Origin: CAYLLN01 sp036496265
GTDB taxonomy: Bacteria; Planctomycetota; Planctomycetia; Pirellulales; Pirellulaceae
Direction: 5' to 3'
Assembly: GCA_036496265.1 (NCBI GenBank)
Contig: DASXLL010000323.1
Coordinates: 1-25,662 of the forward strand
DNA length: 25,662 nt
The position numbers were made by a program, and so were the translations under genes. Below are positions 19,394 through 25,662 of the stretch, one piece after another. The notes under the pieces were generated by a model, which worked only from the letters and a program-made list of their open reading frames with translations, was not told where the DNA came from and searched no databases. Every line of letters begins with the position of its first letter. Within the stretch, counting starts at the first letter, position 1.

Positions 19394-19864
19394 ATGGGCA
19401 AGGGCTTGCCTGCCGTTTCTGCCGGATTATTGATGTTCCGGCGCTCGCGCGGGGGCGCGGAAGTGTTTCTCGTTCATCCGGGTGGCCCGTTTTGGAAAAA
19501 TAAGGATGCGGGAGTGTGGTCGATTCCGAAGGGGTTGATCGATCCGGGGGAGGAGCCGCTGGCGGCGGCGCGGAGGGAATTTCAAGAGGAAACGGGGATC
19601 GAGGCGCGAGGCAATTTTCAGCCAATCGGCACGATCCAGCAAAAGGCCGGCAAGATCGTTCACGCTTGGGCGTTTGAGGGGGACGCGGATGCGGAGTCGA
19701 TTCGCAGCAATATGACGCGGGTGGAAATGCCGCGTGGCTCCGGCCGTTGGATTGAAGTGCCGGAAGTCGACCGGGCTGGGTGGTTCGAACCGGAGGTTGC
19801 ACGGCAGAAAATCAATCCGGCCCAGGCTGAGTTTATCGATCGGCTATTAGCGGCGATTGCATAA
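19394..19864 (+). CDS. Nudix hydrolase
   Basis: A 156-residue cytoplasmic pyrophosphohydrolase acting on nucleoside-diphosphate-linked substrates. The Nudix box is GLIDPGEEPLAAARREFQ followed by EETGIE, with all the key Glu and Arg residues present (G-x5-E-x7-R-E-x2-E-E-x-G). The preceding GVWSIPKG and the N-terminal SAGLLMFRRSRGG are typical of the family. The substrate is unknown. The ATG at 19394 has only a weak ribosome binding site. The gene is divergent from the enolase gene across about 130 bases. Confidence 0.9.
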   Translation: MGKGLPAVSAGLLMFRRSRGGAEVFLVHPGGPFWKNKDAGVWSIPKGLIDPGEEPLAAARREFQEETGIEARGNFQPIGTIQQKAGKIVHAWAFEGDADAESIRSNMTRVEMPRGSGRWIEVPEVDRAGWFEPEVARQKINPAQAEFIDRLLAAIA

Positions 19865-19896
19865 GGCAACTTACACGACGCGTTACACAGCATCCT

Positions 19897-19918
19897 CCGG
19901 GACCAAGTTTGGTCCCGG
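19897..19918. repeat. Hairpin repeat (CCGGGACCA / TGGTCCCGG)
   Basis: A perfect 9-bp stem with loop AGTT, followed by CTAAG. It lies between the convergent Nudix and Gfo/Idh/MocA genes and may serve as a transcript end for either. Same family as 3165-3186 and 5009-5029. Confidence 0.85.
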
Positions 19919-19929
19919 CTAAGAGCAAA

Positions 19930-21264
19930 CTAGATCATTTCATAGGACCACGGTTTCCGCATCTCGCGGGCGAGAAACCGATCGGCGTCTTTAGTGCTTA
20001 CAAATCGCTCCGCTGCGGGATTCCATTGTATTTTGCCGCCCAGCCGCAGCGCAATGACGCCCAGATGGCAGACGCTGACGGAGCGATGGCCAATTTCGGC
20101 GTCACAGATTGGTTGCTCGCGCGAGCGGACGCAGTCGAAAAAGTTCTGCATGTGGTTGTCGCTGACATAGAGGCGCTCGGCGCTCGCCAGGGGCGGCGTC
20201 GTGAGCAGGTCAGGATCGCTGGCTTCGATTTTGCCGCGGGTGACAAAAATCCAGCCGGTGTCGCCTTCGAATTTGACGCCGTGCTGTTGGCCATTTTTAT
20301 CGACGACTGTGCCGTTCCAGGCGTTGGCTTTCGTGCTTTGGCAAATCAGCTTCACGCCGTTGGCATACTCGTAGTTGATGGCGTATTCGCTGTAAGCCGT
20401 GAAGCCGCCGGGGATCATGTGCATGAGCGGCTTGGCCTCGATGCTCGATGGCCCGGTACGATCATGGCCGGTGCCCCATTGGGCGATATCCAGATGATGG
20501 GCGCCCCAATCGGTCATCGTCCCGCCCGAATAGTCCCACCAATAGCGGAAGGTGACGTGGGTGCGCTCGGGCACGTAATCGACGAAGGGAGTCTGACCTT
20601 GCCACATATCCCAGTTGAGGTTGCTCGGGACGGGCTTTTTCTCGAATGGTCCTTCGCGGCGGCCACTGGGCAGCCAGACATTGACTTGCTTGAGCTTGCC
20701 GAGGCGGCCGTTGCGGACGAGCTCGCAGGCGAGGCGAAAGTTTTTGTCGCTGCGCTGCTGGCTGCCGGTCTGCAAGATGCGCTTGGTGCTTTTGACCATT
20801 TGCACGAGCCGCTGGCCTTCGTTGATCGTCAGCGTGAGGGGCTTTTCGCTATAGATGTCCTTGCCAGATTTGAGTGCAGCCAAATTCACGAGCGTGTGCC
20901 AATGATCGGGCGTGCCATTGACGATTACGTCGATGTCTTTGCGTTCCAGGAGCTTGCGGAAGTCGCTGATTGCGTCGGCCGTTGGCCACTGCTTTTTCGC
21001 TTCGCCGAGGTGCGATTCATCCACATCGCAGTAAGCCAGTAAATTGCCGTGCATGGCCGCCTGACTGGCAACCGCGCGGCCGCGGCCACCGCAGCCGATG
21101 AGCGCGATGCCCGGTTTGTCGTTCGGCGACTTGTTGTTGAGTGGTTGCTCTTGGGCAGCAGCGGGCTGTTCAGACTGTTCCACAAACCAGGCGGGCAGCG
21201 TCGTCGCCGCGGCGAGAGCAGCCGAGGAACGCAAAAACGAGCGACGAGTGGATTTGCTGGGCAT
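19930..21264 (-). CDS. Tat-exported Gfo/Idh/MocA-family oxidoreductase
   Basis: A 444-residue NAD(P)-dependent sugar-type oxidoreductase. It begins with a twin-arginine signal (STRRSFLRSSAALAAATTLP). A Rossmann domain follows (GIALIGCGGRGRAVA, then DVIVNGTPDHWHT and YSEKPLTLTINEG with the catalytic-type Lys in EKP). The C-terminal alpha/beta domain contains WDYSGGTMTDWGAHHLDIAQW, the family's metal- or substrate-binding region. The start at ATG 21264 is preferred: GGAGG lies five bases upstream, overlapping an earlier in-frame ATG at 21276. Planctomycetes carry many such exported paralogues, probably for carbohydrate breakdown in the periplasm; the substrate is unknown. Confidence 0.92.
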   Translation of the reverse strand: MPSKSTRRSFLRSSAALAAATTLPAWFVEQSEQPAAAQEQPLNNKSPNDKPGIALIGCGGRGRAVASQAAMHGNLLAYCDVDESHLGEAKKQWPTADAISDFRKLLERKDIDVIVNGTPDHWHTLVNLAALKSGKDIYSEKPLTLTINEGQRLVQMVKSTKRILQTGSQQRSDKNFRLACELVRNGRLGKLKQVNVWLPSGRREGPFEKKPVPSNLNWDMWQGQTPFVDYVPERTHVTFRYWWDYSGGTMTDWGAHHLDIAQWGTGHDRTGPSSIEAKPLMHMIPGGFTAYSEYAINYEYANGVKLICQSTKANAWNGTVVDKNGQQHGVKFEGDTGWIFVTRGKIEASDPDLLTTPPLASAERLYVSDNHMQNFFDCVRSREQPICDAEIGHRSVSVCHLGVIALRLGGKIQWNPAAERFVSTKDADRFLAREMRKPWSYEMI

Positions 21265-21276
21265 AATGGCCTCCAT

Positions 21277-21700
21277 GAATTTGTCTTATAGCGTCTAACA
21301 GAATGAGCTTGGATTCGCTCGAAGTGGAGAAATACCGGGAGGCTTACGCCCCCTCGCCTTTTTTGTCTTATAGAACTGCCAACATTTTGGGCTTTAAGAA
21401 AACCACGCACAACCGGCCGAAAACTTGCCTGAAACTTGGGCAGCGACGGCTGGACCTAACGGCATTTGCGACTGCAGGCGAGAAAAAAACCGTGAACCTC
21501 TTGGGCCATTTTCTGGTCCCAACTCTTGATTGCACAATAGGTTGCCGATGCGGCAAGGCAGTGGACAGCTGTCTTCAGCCGCGAGTGGCACGCAGCGTGC
21601 ATTCCGTGGCAAACACGATCGGAGACAACGAGCTTGAAGGAATCTTCTTCGAAGGTTCAACAAAAACTCAAACTCGCTCGCTCTGATCACCAGCCTTGTT
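21277..21700. other. Intergenic region upstream of the Gfo/Idh/MocA gene
   Basis: About 420 bases without a convincing gene. Open frames on both strands (for example 21303-21686 plus and 21394-21711 minus) have no ribosome binding site or recognisable motif. It contains a dispersed ACCGGGAGGCTTACGCC repeat (21334-21358) and a GCACGC/GCGTGC hairpin near 21588-21600. It may hold promoters for the oxidoreductase (-) and for the structured segment that follows (+). Confidence 0.5.
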
Positions 21701-21713
21701 CGTTGATGCACTA

Positions 21714-21984
21714 GAGGAGTCGCAGCTTGCCGGCCTGGGCGTACGGCCGATACTCCTGCGACACATCCACGCGTGCCTACGATATCGCCCGTTGCTGCCC
21801 GGCTGGCTTGAATCTCGGGGAAGGGAGAGGTCCTCGCGATTCTGGTCTGCCCGGGCGCAGCGGGGCCAACGGAAACCCGGCTGACGACGGTAAGCGTCGG
21901 CCGGCCACCATAATTCTGTTCGTGATGCCCCCGCCATGGCCCGAGAGGTCGCTTTTCGAAGCGGCCTCTCGGGCTTTCTTATTT
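21714..21984 (+). ncRNA. Candidate structured RNA ending in an intrinsic terminator
   Basis: No open frame is convincing, yet the plus strand folds extensively. There is a CGGCC/GGCCG hairpin near 21730-21750. A long rod has its outer arms near 21786-21802 and 21850-21866 (GCCCG, TTGC, GCCCGG pairing with CCGGGC, GCAG, CGGGGC), with GAATC/GATTC and CGGGGA/TCCTCG inside. A CCGGC-GACG/CGTC-GCCGG hairpin follows near 21877-21905, then the terminator at 21939-21984. I do not recognise tmRNA, RNase P, SRP or a known riboswitch, though 6S-like rod shapes are possible. Parts may be dispersed repeats. The 5' end is a guess. Confidence 0.4.
21939..21984 (+). terminator. Intrinsic terminator
   Basis: A 14-bp stem: GCCCGAGAGGTCGC (21939-21952), loop TTTTCGAA, then GCGGCCTCTCGGGC (21961-21974), with one T-G pair. 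It is followed by TTTCTTATTT. It is the strongest plus-strand terminator in the window and has no gene immediately upstream, which implies a transcript from the preceding non-coding segment. Confidence 0.85.
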
Positions 21985-22088
21985 CACAGGGAGAGATACA
22001 AGCCTCCGGTCGTTCTGTGATTTGGGTGCTGACCGCCCCTCCAATTCGTTCGGAAGTGAATTCGCGATCATTTTGAGGATGGGAGGTT

Positions 22089-22116
22089 ACCGGGGGACTG
22101 ACGTCCCCCGCTCGCC
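22089..22116. repeat. ACCGGGGGAC-type hairpin repeat upstream of dapB
   Basis: CGGGGGAC, loop TGAC... overlapping, then GTCCCCCG form a stem (about 22091-22110), followed by CTCGCC. It is a divergent relative of 10311-10338 and 21334-21358, and lies 55 bases before the dapB start. Confidence 0.65.
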
Positions 22117-22170
22117 CAGCGGCCGGCGCGCCCCTAGCCGGATTCGGTCAAATCGGCGAAAATTGATCGG

Positions 22171-22971
22171 ATGGCGGTGACTTCGATTGCGATTCATGGT
22201 GCAGCCGGGCGGATGGGCCGACGGCTGATTGCGCTCGGCGCTTCCGATCCGGAGCTGAAAATCGTGGCGGCGGTCGATTCGCCGACGCATCCGGATCTGG
22301 GCAAAGATGCCGGTGCATTGGCTGGCATCAATCCGCTCAATCTGCCGCTCACCGAGCATTTTGGCGATGCTCATCCGGCCGCCGTCATTGATTTTTCCGT
22401 GCCGGCCGCCGCTGAAACGATCACCGCCGTTTGCGTCAAGCGGCAGATTCCGCTGGTGATGGCGACGACGGGACTGAACGAGGATCAGCGTCGTCAGTTG
22501 AACGACGCGGCCGACCATATTCCGGTTGTCTGGTCCCCCAGCATGAGCATGACGGTCAATCTGGCGATGAAGCTCGTGGAGCAAGCCGGGAAAACTTTTC
22601 GCGGCGCATCCGGTGGCTGCGATGTCGAGATCATCGAGCGCCACCACCGCATGAAAGAGGATTCGCCCAGCGGTACGGCTTTAAAGTTCGGTGAAATCGT
22701 CGCCGGCGCGATGGGGCAGACGGTGCATCGCCATGGCCGCGAAGGTCAGGTCGGCAAGCGGCCGGCGAACGAAATCGGCTATCACGCCGTTCGCACGGGG
22801 GACAACCCCGGCGAGCACACGATCATTTTTGGACTGCTCGGCGAGACACTGGAAGTCACCGTGAAAGCGTCTAACCGTGATTGCTATGCCATTGGGGCCC
22901 TCGCTGCCGCCAAGTTCGTCGCCGGTAAGAAGCCGGGACTGTATTCCATGTACGACGTACTAGGTTTGTAA
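22171..22971 (+). CDS. dapB: 4-hydroxy-tetrahydrodipicolinate reductase
   Basis: A 266-residue cytoplasmic enzyme reducing 4-hydroxy-tetrahydrodipicolinate with NAD(P)H in the diaminopimelate/lysine pathway. The N-terminal nucleotide site is IAIHGAAGRMGRRLI; VIDFSVPAA and ATTGL follow. The signature EIIERHHRMKEDSPSGTA holds the catalytic His and Lys and the substrate-binding SGT. Length and domain order are normal. The ATG at 22171 aligns with the usual start; the ribosome binding site is weak. The next gene starts one base after its stop, so they are co-transcribed. Confidence 0.96.
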   Translation: MAVTSIAIHGAAGRMGRRLIALGASDPELKIVAAVDSPTHPDLGKDAGALAGINPLNLPLTEHFGDAHPAAVIDFSVPAAAETITAVCVKRQIPLVMATTGLNEDQRRQLNDAADHIPVVWSPSMSMTVNLAMKLVEQAGKTFRGASGGCDVEIIERHHRMKEDSPSGTALKFGEIVAGAMGQTVHRHGREGQVGKRPANEIGYHAVRTGDNPGEHTIIFGLLGETLEVTVKASNRDCYAIGALAAAKFVAGKKPGLYSMYDVLGL

Positions 22972-22972
22972 A

Positions 22973-23239
22973 ATGCCCTATCCTGCCGCACTCGAGACGT
23001 TTGCCAGCCTTCAGCCGGGCGATCGCGTGGAAGTGACCCACGAGATCAAGGTCGGCTTTCGCAATTGGAACGCCAAGACGATCGGCAATGTCGTCGCTAA
23101 AGACCGCCGCCGTCATTCGCTGCATTTCAACCGCAATTTCGACGACAAGGTTTATAGCGATGTGCTTATTCTGAAGCGCGACGACGGCGAGCTGACGACG
23201 ATTACGGTGGATGAATTTTCGGAGATTCGGAAGGTATAA
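22973..23239 (+). CDS. Small protein of unknown function in the dapB operon
   Basis: An 88-residue protein starting one base after the dapB stop, so translation is probably coupled. It contains FASLQPGDRVEVTHEIKVGF, then IGNVVAKDRRRHSLHF and SDVLILKRDDGELTTITVDE. These are alternating beta strands resembling a small SH3-like or KOW-like barrel. I recognise no named family. The tight linkage to dapB and the good composition support a real gene. Confidence 0.8.
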   Translation: MPYPAALETFASLQPGDRVEVTHEIKVGFRNWNAKTIGNVVAKDRRRHSLHFNRNFDDKVYSDVLILKRDDGELTTITVDEFSEIRKV

Positions 23240-23272
23240 AAACATTGCGTTTTCTCGACTAACGTGCTGAGG

Positions 23273-23278
23273 TATAAT
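23273..23278 (+). promoter_or_regulatory. -10 element for the toxin-antitoxin pair
   Basis: A perfect TATAAT 36 bases before the antitoxin ATG. The -35 (around 23249-23255, TTTTCT-like) is weak, so autoregulation or an activator is possible. Confidence 0.5.
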
Positions 23279-23313
23279 TGGAATAGGCACGTCGCAACTG
23301 CGGGGAAATCTCG

Positions 23314-23547
23314 ATGGCCACTGATTCGATCGAACAACGTGTCGCGGCCTTGGAGTCGCAAGTCGCAGAGTTGCTGATGCGTCGCCGGCAAGATGCCGAT
23401 CAGCCCAAGGACTGGAGGCGGACGATTGGAATGTTCGCGGGTGATGAGGTCATGCAAGAGATCTGCCGGAACGCTCTGACTGATCGCGACGAGGATCGAC
23501 GCCGCTGGCTTGCTGAGTTCGACGCCAATGAAGGGCGCTGCGAATGA
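23314..23547 (+). CDS. Putative antitoxin of a VapBC-like pair
   Basis: A 77-residue acidic protein. The N terminus (SIEQRVAALESQVAELLMRR) has heptad spacing of a short coiled coil. The C-terminal part (DEVMQEICRNALTDRDEDRRRWLAEFD) is charged and could fold onto the toxin. Its stop overlaps the PIN toxin start by four bases (ATGA at 23544-23547). GGGG-AAAT lies about seven bases ahead of the ATG. No standard VapB DNA-binding fold is obvious, so it is either a divergent antitoxin or one that relies on the toxin for DNA binding. Confidence 0.65.
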   Translation: MATDSIEQRVAALESQVAELLMRRRQDADQPKDWRRTIGMFAGDEVMQEICRNALTDRDEDRRRWLAEFDANEGRCE

Positions 23548-23972
23548 TCGTGCTCGACACCGATCATTTGACGGTCCTGTTTTTCGAGAAGCATTCGCAG
23601 CGAGAAAGTCTGTCCAATCGACTCCTCGCATCAGACGATCGAGAAATCGCCACGAGCGTCATCAGCCTTGAGGAGCAAATGCGAGGATGGCTGAGCGCTA
23701 TCAAAAAACAGCCTTACGCGGCCGACCAGGTGCCGCTCTACCCGCGGTTGATGCAACTTGTTGAGTTTTACAGCCAGTGGGACGTTCTTCCTTTCGATAG
23801 CCGCTCGGCAGATACGTACCTAGGACTGCGAAAACAAAAGGTTCGTGTTGGCACAGCCGACCTAAAGATTGCATCCATTGCGCTGGTTAACAATGCTTTG
23901 TTGCTTACCGCGAACCTCGTCGATTTCCAGAAAATACCTGGCCTGAGGGTCGAAGACTGGCTGTACGGCTAA
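23544..23972 (+). CDS. PIN-domain ribonuclease toxin, VapC-like
   Basis: A 142-residue PIN-domain protein. The acidic active-site residues are visible as D5/D7 (MIVLDTDHLTVLF), a Glu in SVISLEEQMRG, and D in GTADLKIASIAL. The C-terminal LLLTANLVDFQKIPGLRVEDWL is the classic VapC ending, though it has A where T-R-N is usual. Such proteins cleave tRNA or rRNA and are held in check by a partner encoded just upstream, here with a four-base overlap. The cleavage target is unknown. Confidence 0.85.
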   Translation: MIVLDTDHLTVLFFEKHSQRESLSNRLLASDDREIATSVISLEEQMRGWLSAIKKQPYAADQVPLYPRLMQLVEFYSQWDVLPFDSRSADTYLGLRKQKVRVGTADLKIASIALVNNALLLTANLVDFQKIPGLRVEDWLYG

Positions 23973-24012
23973 ACGGTAAGTGAAGAGGCAGGTACAATAT
24001 GAGAGGTGAGTG

Positions 24013-24028
24013 GTGAGTAGGTGAGTAA
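24013..24028 (+). repeat. GTGAGTA heptamer repeat at the DUF1501 start
   Basis: GTGAGTAGGTGAGTAA, identical to the minus-strand sequence at 4971-4956. Related GGTGAGTG units extend it upstream to about 24004. Confidence 0.6.
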
Positions 24029-25508
24029 GTGGGTGCTGAGCGTGGACATCGATAGTAATAGTCGCAGAAAGTTCTTGGCCCAGGCCGGCGGGGGCGCTGG
24101 TCTTCTTGCTCTCGCCGCCCTGTTGGCCGACGAAGGCTTTCTGAATACAGCGAGCGCCGCCGAGTTAGCCACTGGCTCCGCGGCTGATCCGCGGCTCAAC
24201 CCGCTCGCTTCGAAGAAAAGCCATTTTCCGGCCAAGGCTAAAAACGTCATCTGGCTGTTCATGAACGGCGGCCCGAGCCACGTGGATACTTGGCAATACA
24301 AGCCGGAGCTGGAAAAACGAGACGGCAAAGAGCTGGAAGGCTTTGACAAAAACACGGGATTTTTCACGGCGCAAGTCGGTCCGGTGATGAAGTCGCCGTT
24401 CGCTTTTGCTCGTCACGGCGAAAGTGGCGCGTGGGTCAGCGAAATTTTTCCGGCGATGGCCAAGCACGTGGATGACATGGCGTTCATCCATTCGTGCTAT
24501 ACCGGCAGCAACAACCATTCGCCGGCGCTGTTCATGATGAACACGGGTACGACGCGAATGGGGCATCCCAGTGCCGGTTCGTGGGTCACGTATGGCCTGG
24601 GGAGCGAAAGCTTGAGCCTGCCGGCGTTCGTGGCGATGACGGATCCGCTCGGCCGCGGATTGCCCAAAGGTTACTCGCAAAACTGGAGCGCCGGTTTTTT
24701 GCCGAGCGTTTATCAGGGTACCTGGCTGAAGCCGCAGGGCGAAGCGATCGACAATCTCTATCGGCCGAAGGACCAGAGCGAGTCGCAGCAGCTAGCCGCG
24801 CTCGACCTGCTTGCCAAGCTCAATAAGCACCGTCTGGAACAATCGCCACAAGAATTAGAGATGGCGGCCCGGATTGAAAGTTTTGAGCTGGCTTACCGCA
24901 TGCAAATGGCCGCGCCGGAGGCAATCGACATTGATAGCGAGCCGGAGCATATCCACAAGCTCTATGGTGTCGGCGAAAAACGCTGCGATCACTTTGCCCG
25001 GCAATGTCTCACCGCGCGGCGGCTCGTCGAGCGCGGAGTTCGCTTCGTGCAAATTTACTCGGGCGGAATGGAAAACGAGCGCAGTTGGGACGGCCACCAG
25101 AACATCAAAGCCAACCATACGCAATTTGCCGGCGAAACCGATACGCCGATTGCTGCTTTACTCGCCGATCTCAAGCAGCGCGGCCTGTTGAGCAGCACAC
25201 TCGTCATTTGGGGCGGGGAATTCGGCCGCCTGCCGATCGTGCAAAAAGGGGGCACAGGCCGCGACCACAATCCGCACGCCTTCACCTACTGGCTCGCGGG
25301 TGGCGGTGTGAAACCTGGCATCGCGCATGGCGCCACCGACGAGATTGGCTTCAAAGCCGTCGAAGATCGTGTGCATGTGAATGATTTGCACGCGACGATT
25401 CTGCACTTGCTAGGACTGGATCACTTGCGGCTGACGTTCCGCTATAGTGGCCGCGATTTTCGGCTGACGGATGTGGCCGGGAGAGTCGTTACAGAAATCC
25501 TCGCGTAG
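24021..25508 (+). CDS. DUF1501 family protein with Tat signal
   Basis: A 495-residue exported protein. A Tat-type signal (SRRKFLAQAGGGAGLLALAALL) precedes the DUF1501 domain, an alkaline-phosphatase-like fold. The domain shows VIWLFMNGGPSHVDTW near the start, then SCYTGSNNHSPALF, VIWGGEFGRLP and GRDHNPHAFTYWLAGGG. The family is abundant in planctomycetes, usually beside DUF1549/DUF1553 cytochrome-type genes; no such partner is in this window. The start is a GTG at 24021 within a GTGAGTA repeat; GTG 24042 is an alternative, and no ATG fits. The biochemical role is unknown. Confidence 0.9.
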   Translation: MSKWVLSVDIDSNSRRKFLAQAGGGAGLLALAALLADEGFLNTASAAELATGSAADPRLNPLASKKSHFPAKAKNVIWLFMNGGPSHVDTWQYKPELEKRDGKELEGFDKNTGFFTAQVGPVMKSPFAFARHGESGAWVSEIFPAMAKHVDDMAFIHSCYTGSNNHSPALFMMNTGTTRMGHPSAGSWVTYGLGSESLSLPAFVAMTDPLGRGLPKGYSQNWSAGFLPSVYQGTWLKPQGEAIDNLYRPKDQSESQQLAALDLLAKLNKHRLEQSPQELEMAARIESFELAYRMQMAAPEAIDIDSEPEHIHKLYGVGEKRCDHFARQCLTARRLVERGVRFVQIYSGGMENERSWDGHQNIKANHTQFAGETDTPIAALLADLKQRGLLSSTLVIWGGEFGRLPIVQKGGTGRDHNPHAFTYWLAGGGVKPGIAHGATDEIGFKAVEDRVHVNDLHATILHLLGLDHLRLTFRYSGRDFRLTDVAGRVVTEILA

Positions 25509-25509
25509 A

Positions 25510-25524
25510 CGACGGTCACCGTCG
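25510..25524. terminator. Palindrome between convergent genes
   Basis: CGACGGT (25510-25516), C, ACCGTCG (25518-25524), lying between the DUF1501 stop and the facing partial gene, whose stop it overlaps. It could end transcripts from both sides, but there is no T-run. Confidence 0.4.
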
Positions 25525-25662
25525 CACTGTCGTCGGCGCTGCGGCAACTCCTGGCGGTTTTTTCGCGAGATCAAAGTACCCGCTATATCGATTGCCGCCA
25601 AAGTTGCCTTTGAGGTGGCCGTCGTCGGGATTGAAAGTGCCGCTCCAGAGGTAGTCGGCGCC
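25516..25662 (-). CDS. C-terminal 48 residues of a small secreted protein (cut by window edge)
   Basis: The minus strand is open from the window edge to a TGA at 25518-25516. It encodes a Gly- and aromatic-rich end: YLWSGTFNPDDGHLKGNF followed by NRYSGYFDLAKK and an Ala/Pro/Thr tail. The pattern W-x-G-x-x-N-D/P-D...G-x-F-x-LAK resembles the end of the secreted protein at 2111-2590. The rest is outside the window. Function is unknown. Confidence 0.65.
   Translation of the reverse strand, partial: GADYLWSGTFNPDDGHLKGNFGGNRYSGYFDLAKKPPGVAAAPTTVRR

Noticed and set aside
19909..21042. 377-codon plus-strand frame
   Set aside because: It is the antisense shadow of the Gfo/Idh/MocA gene, whose Tat signal, Rossmann motif and ribosome binding site are clear.
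21303..21711. Overlapping 105-127-codon frames in the gap before dapB
   Set aside because: No ribosome binding site or recognisable motif, and both strands are open at once; better described as non-coding.
21714..21984. Assignment of the structured segment to RNase P, tmRNA, SRP RNA or a cobalamin riboswitch
   Set aside because: None of the conserved sequence blocks of these RNAs (for example GAGGAAAGTCC of RNase P or GGAAGCAGC of SRP) is present, so only a generic candidate is reported.

Overview
The window looks like chromosomal DNA of a planctomycete, most likely of the Pirellula/Rhodopirellula type. This is an inference from gene content: a formylglycine sulfatase, a Tat-exported Gfo/Idh/MocA oxidoreductase, a DUF1501 protein, a membrane protein beginning with the NPYQSP motif, and small secreted proteins of a lineage-restricted kind. 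GC is high, genes lie in short operons, and many short hairpin repeats sit between genes and, in two cases, inside them.

Layout. 1-135 is the end of an IS5-like insertion sequence cut by the window edge. 453-2590 carries an iduronate-2-sulfatase-like sulfatase and a small secreted protein (+). 2622-2721 holds a triple 22-bp repeat. 2719-4951 (-) is a two-gene unit: an MFS transporter, then an ArsI/CadI-type dioxygenase fused to a methyltransferase-like tail. 5040-5828 (-) is a phytanoyl-CoA-dioxygenase-like enzyme. 6059-9773 (-) is a TonB protein followed by a TonB-dependent siderophore-type receptor. An ArsR/SmtB regulator (9946-10272, +) is divergent from tonB. 10362-10700 (-) is a small exported Cys-containing protein.

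10751-17471 is a compact integrative element of about 6.7 kb in the 3' end of a tRNA-Glu(TTC) gene, bounded by 22-bp direct repeats. It has a tyrosine integrase next to the tRNA and a divergent Cro/C1-type regulator with a repeat-rich shared promoter. It also has an excisionase-like HTH protein and a replication-initiator-like protein whose gene contains 21-bp iteron-like repeats. A short late-type operon encodes an unknown protein, a prohead-protease-like protein, a small-terminase-like HTH protein and a Zn-ribbon protein. No capsid, portal, tail or large terminase gene is present, so a phage satellite is the best reading. The att core lies inside the integrase reading frame. In the excised circle the integrase frame would continue, in frame, 110 codons into the opposite end of the element.

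17614-25662 returns to host genes: a cupin and a divergent enolase (-), a Nudix hydrolase (+), a Gfo/Idh/MocA oxidoreductase (-), a structured non-coding segment ending in a strong terminator, dapB with a small partner gene (+), a VapBC-like toxin-antitoxin pair (+), a DUF1501 protein (+), and the 3' end of a small secreted-protein gene (-) that resembles the one at 2111-2590.
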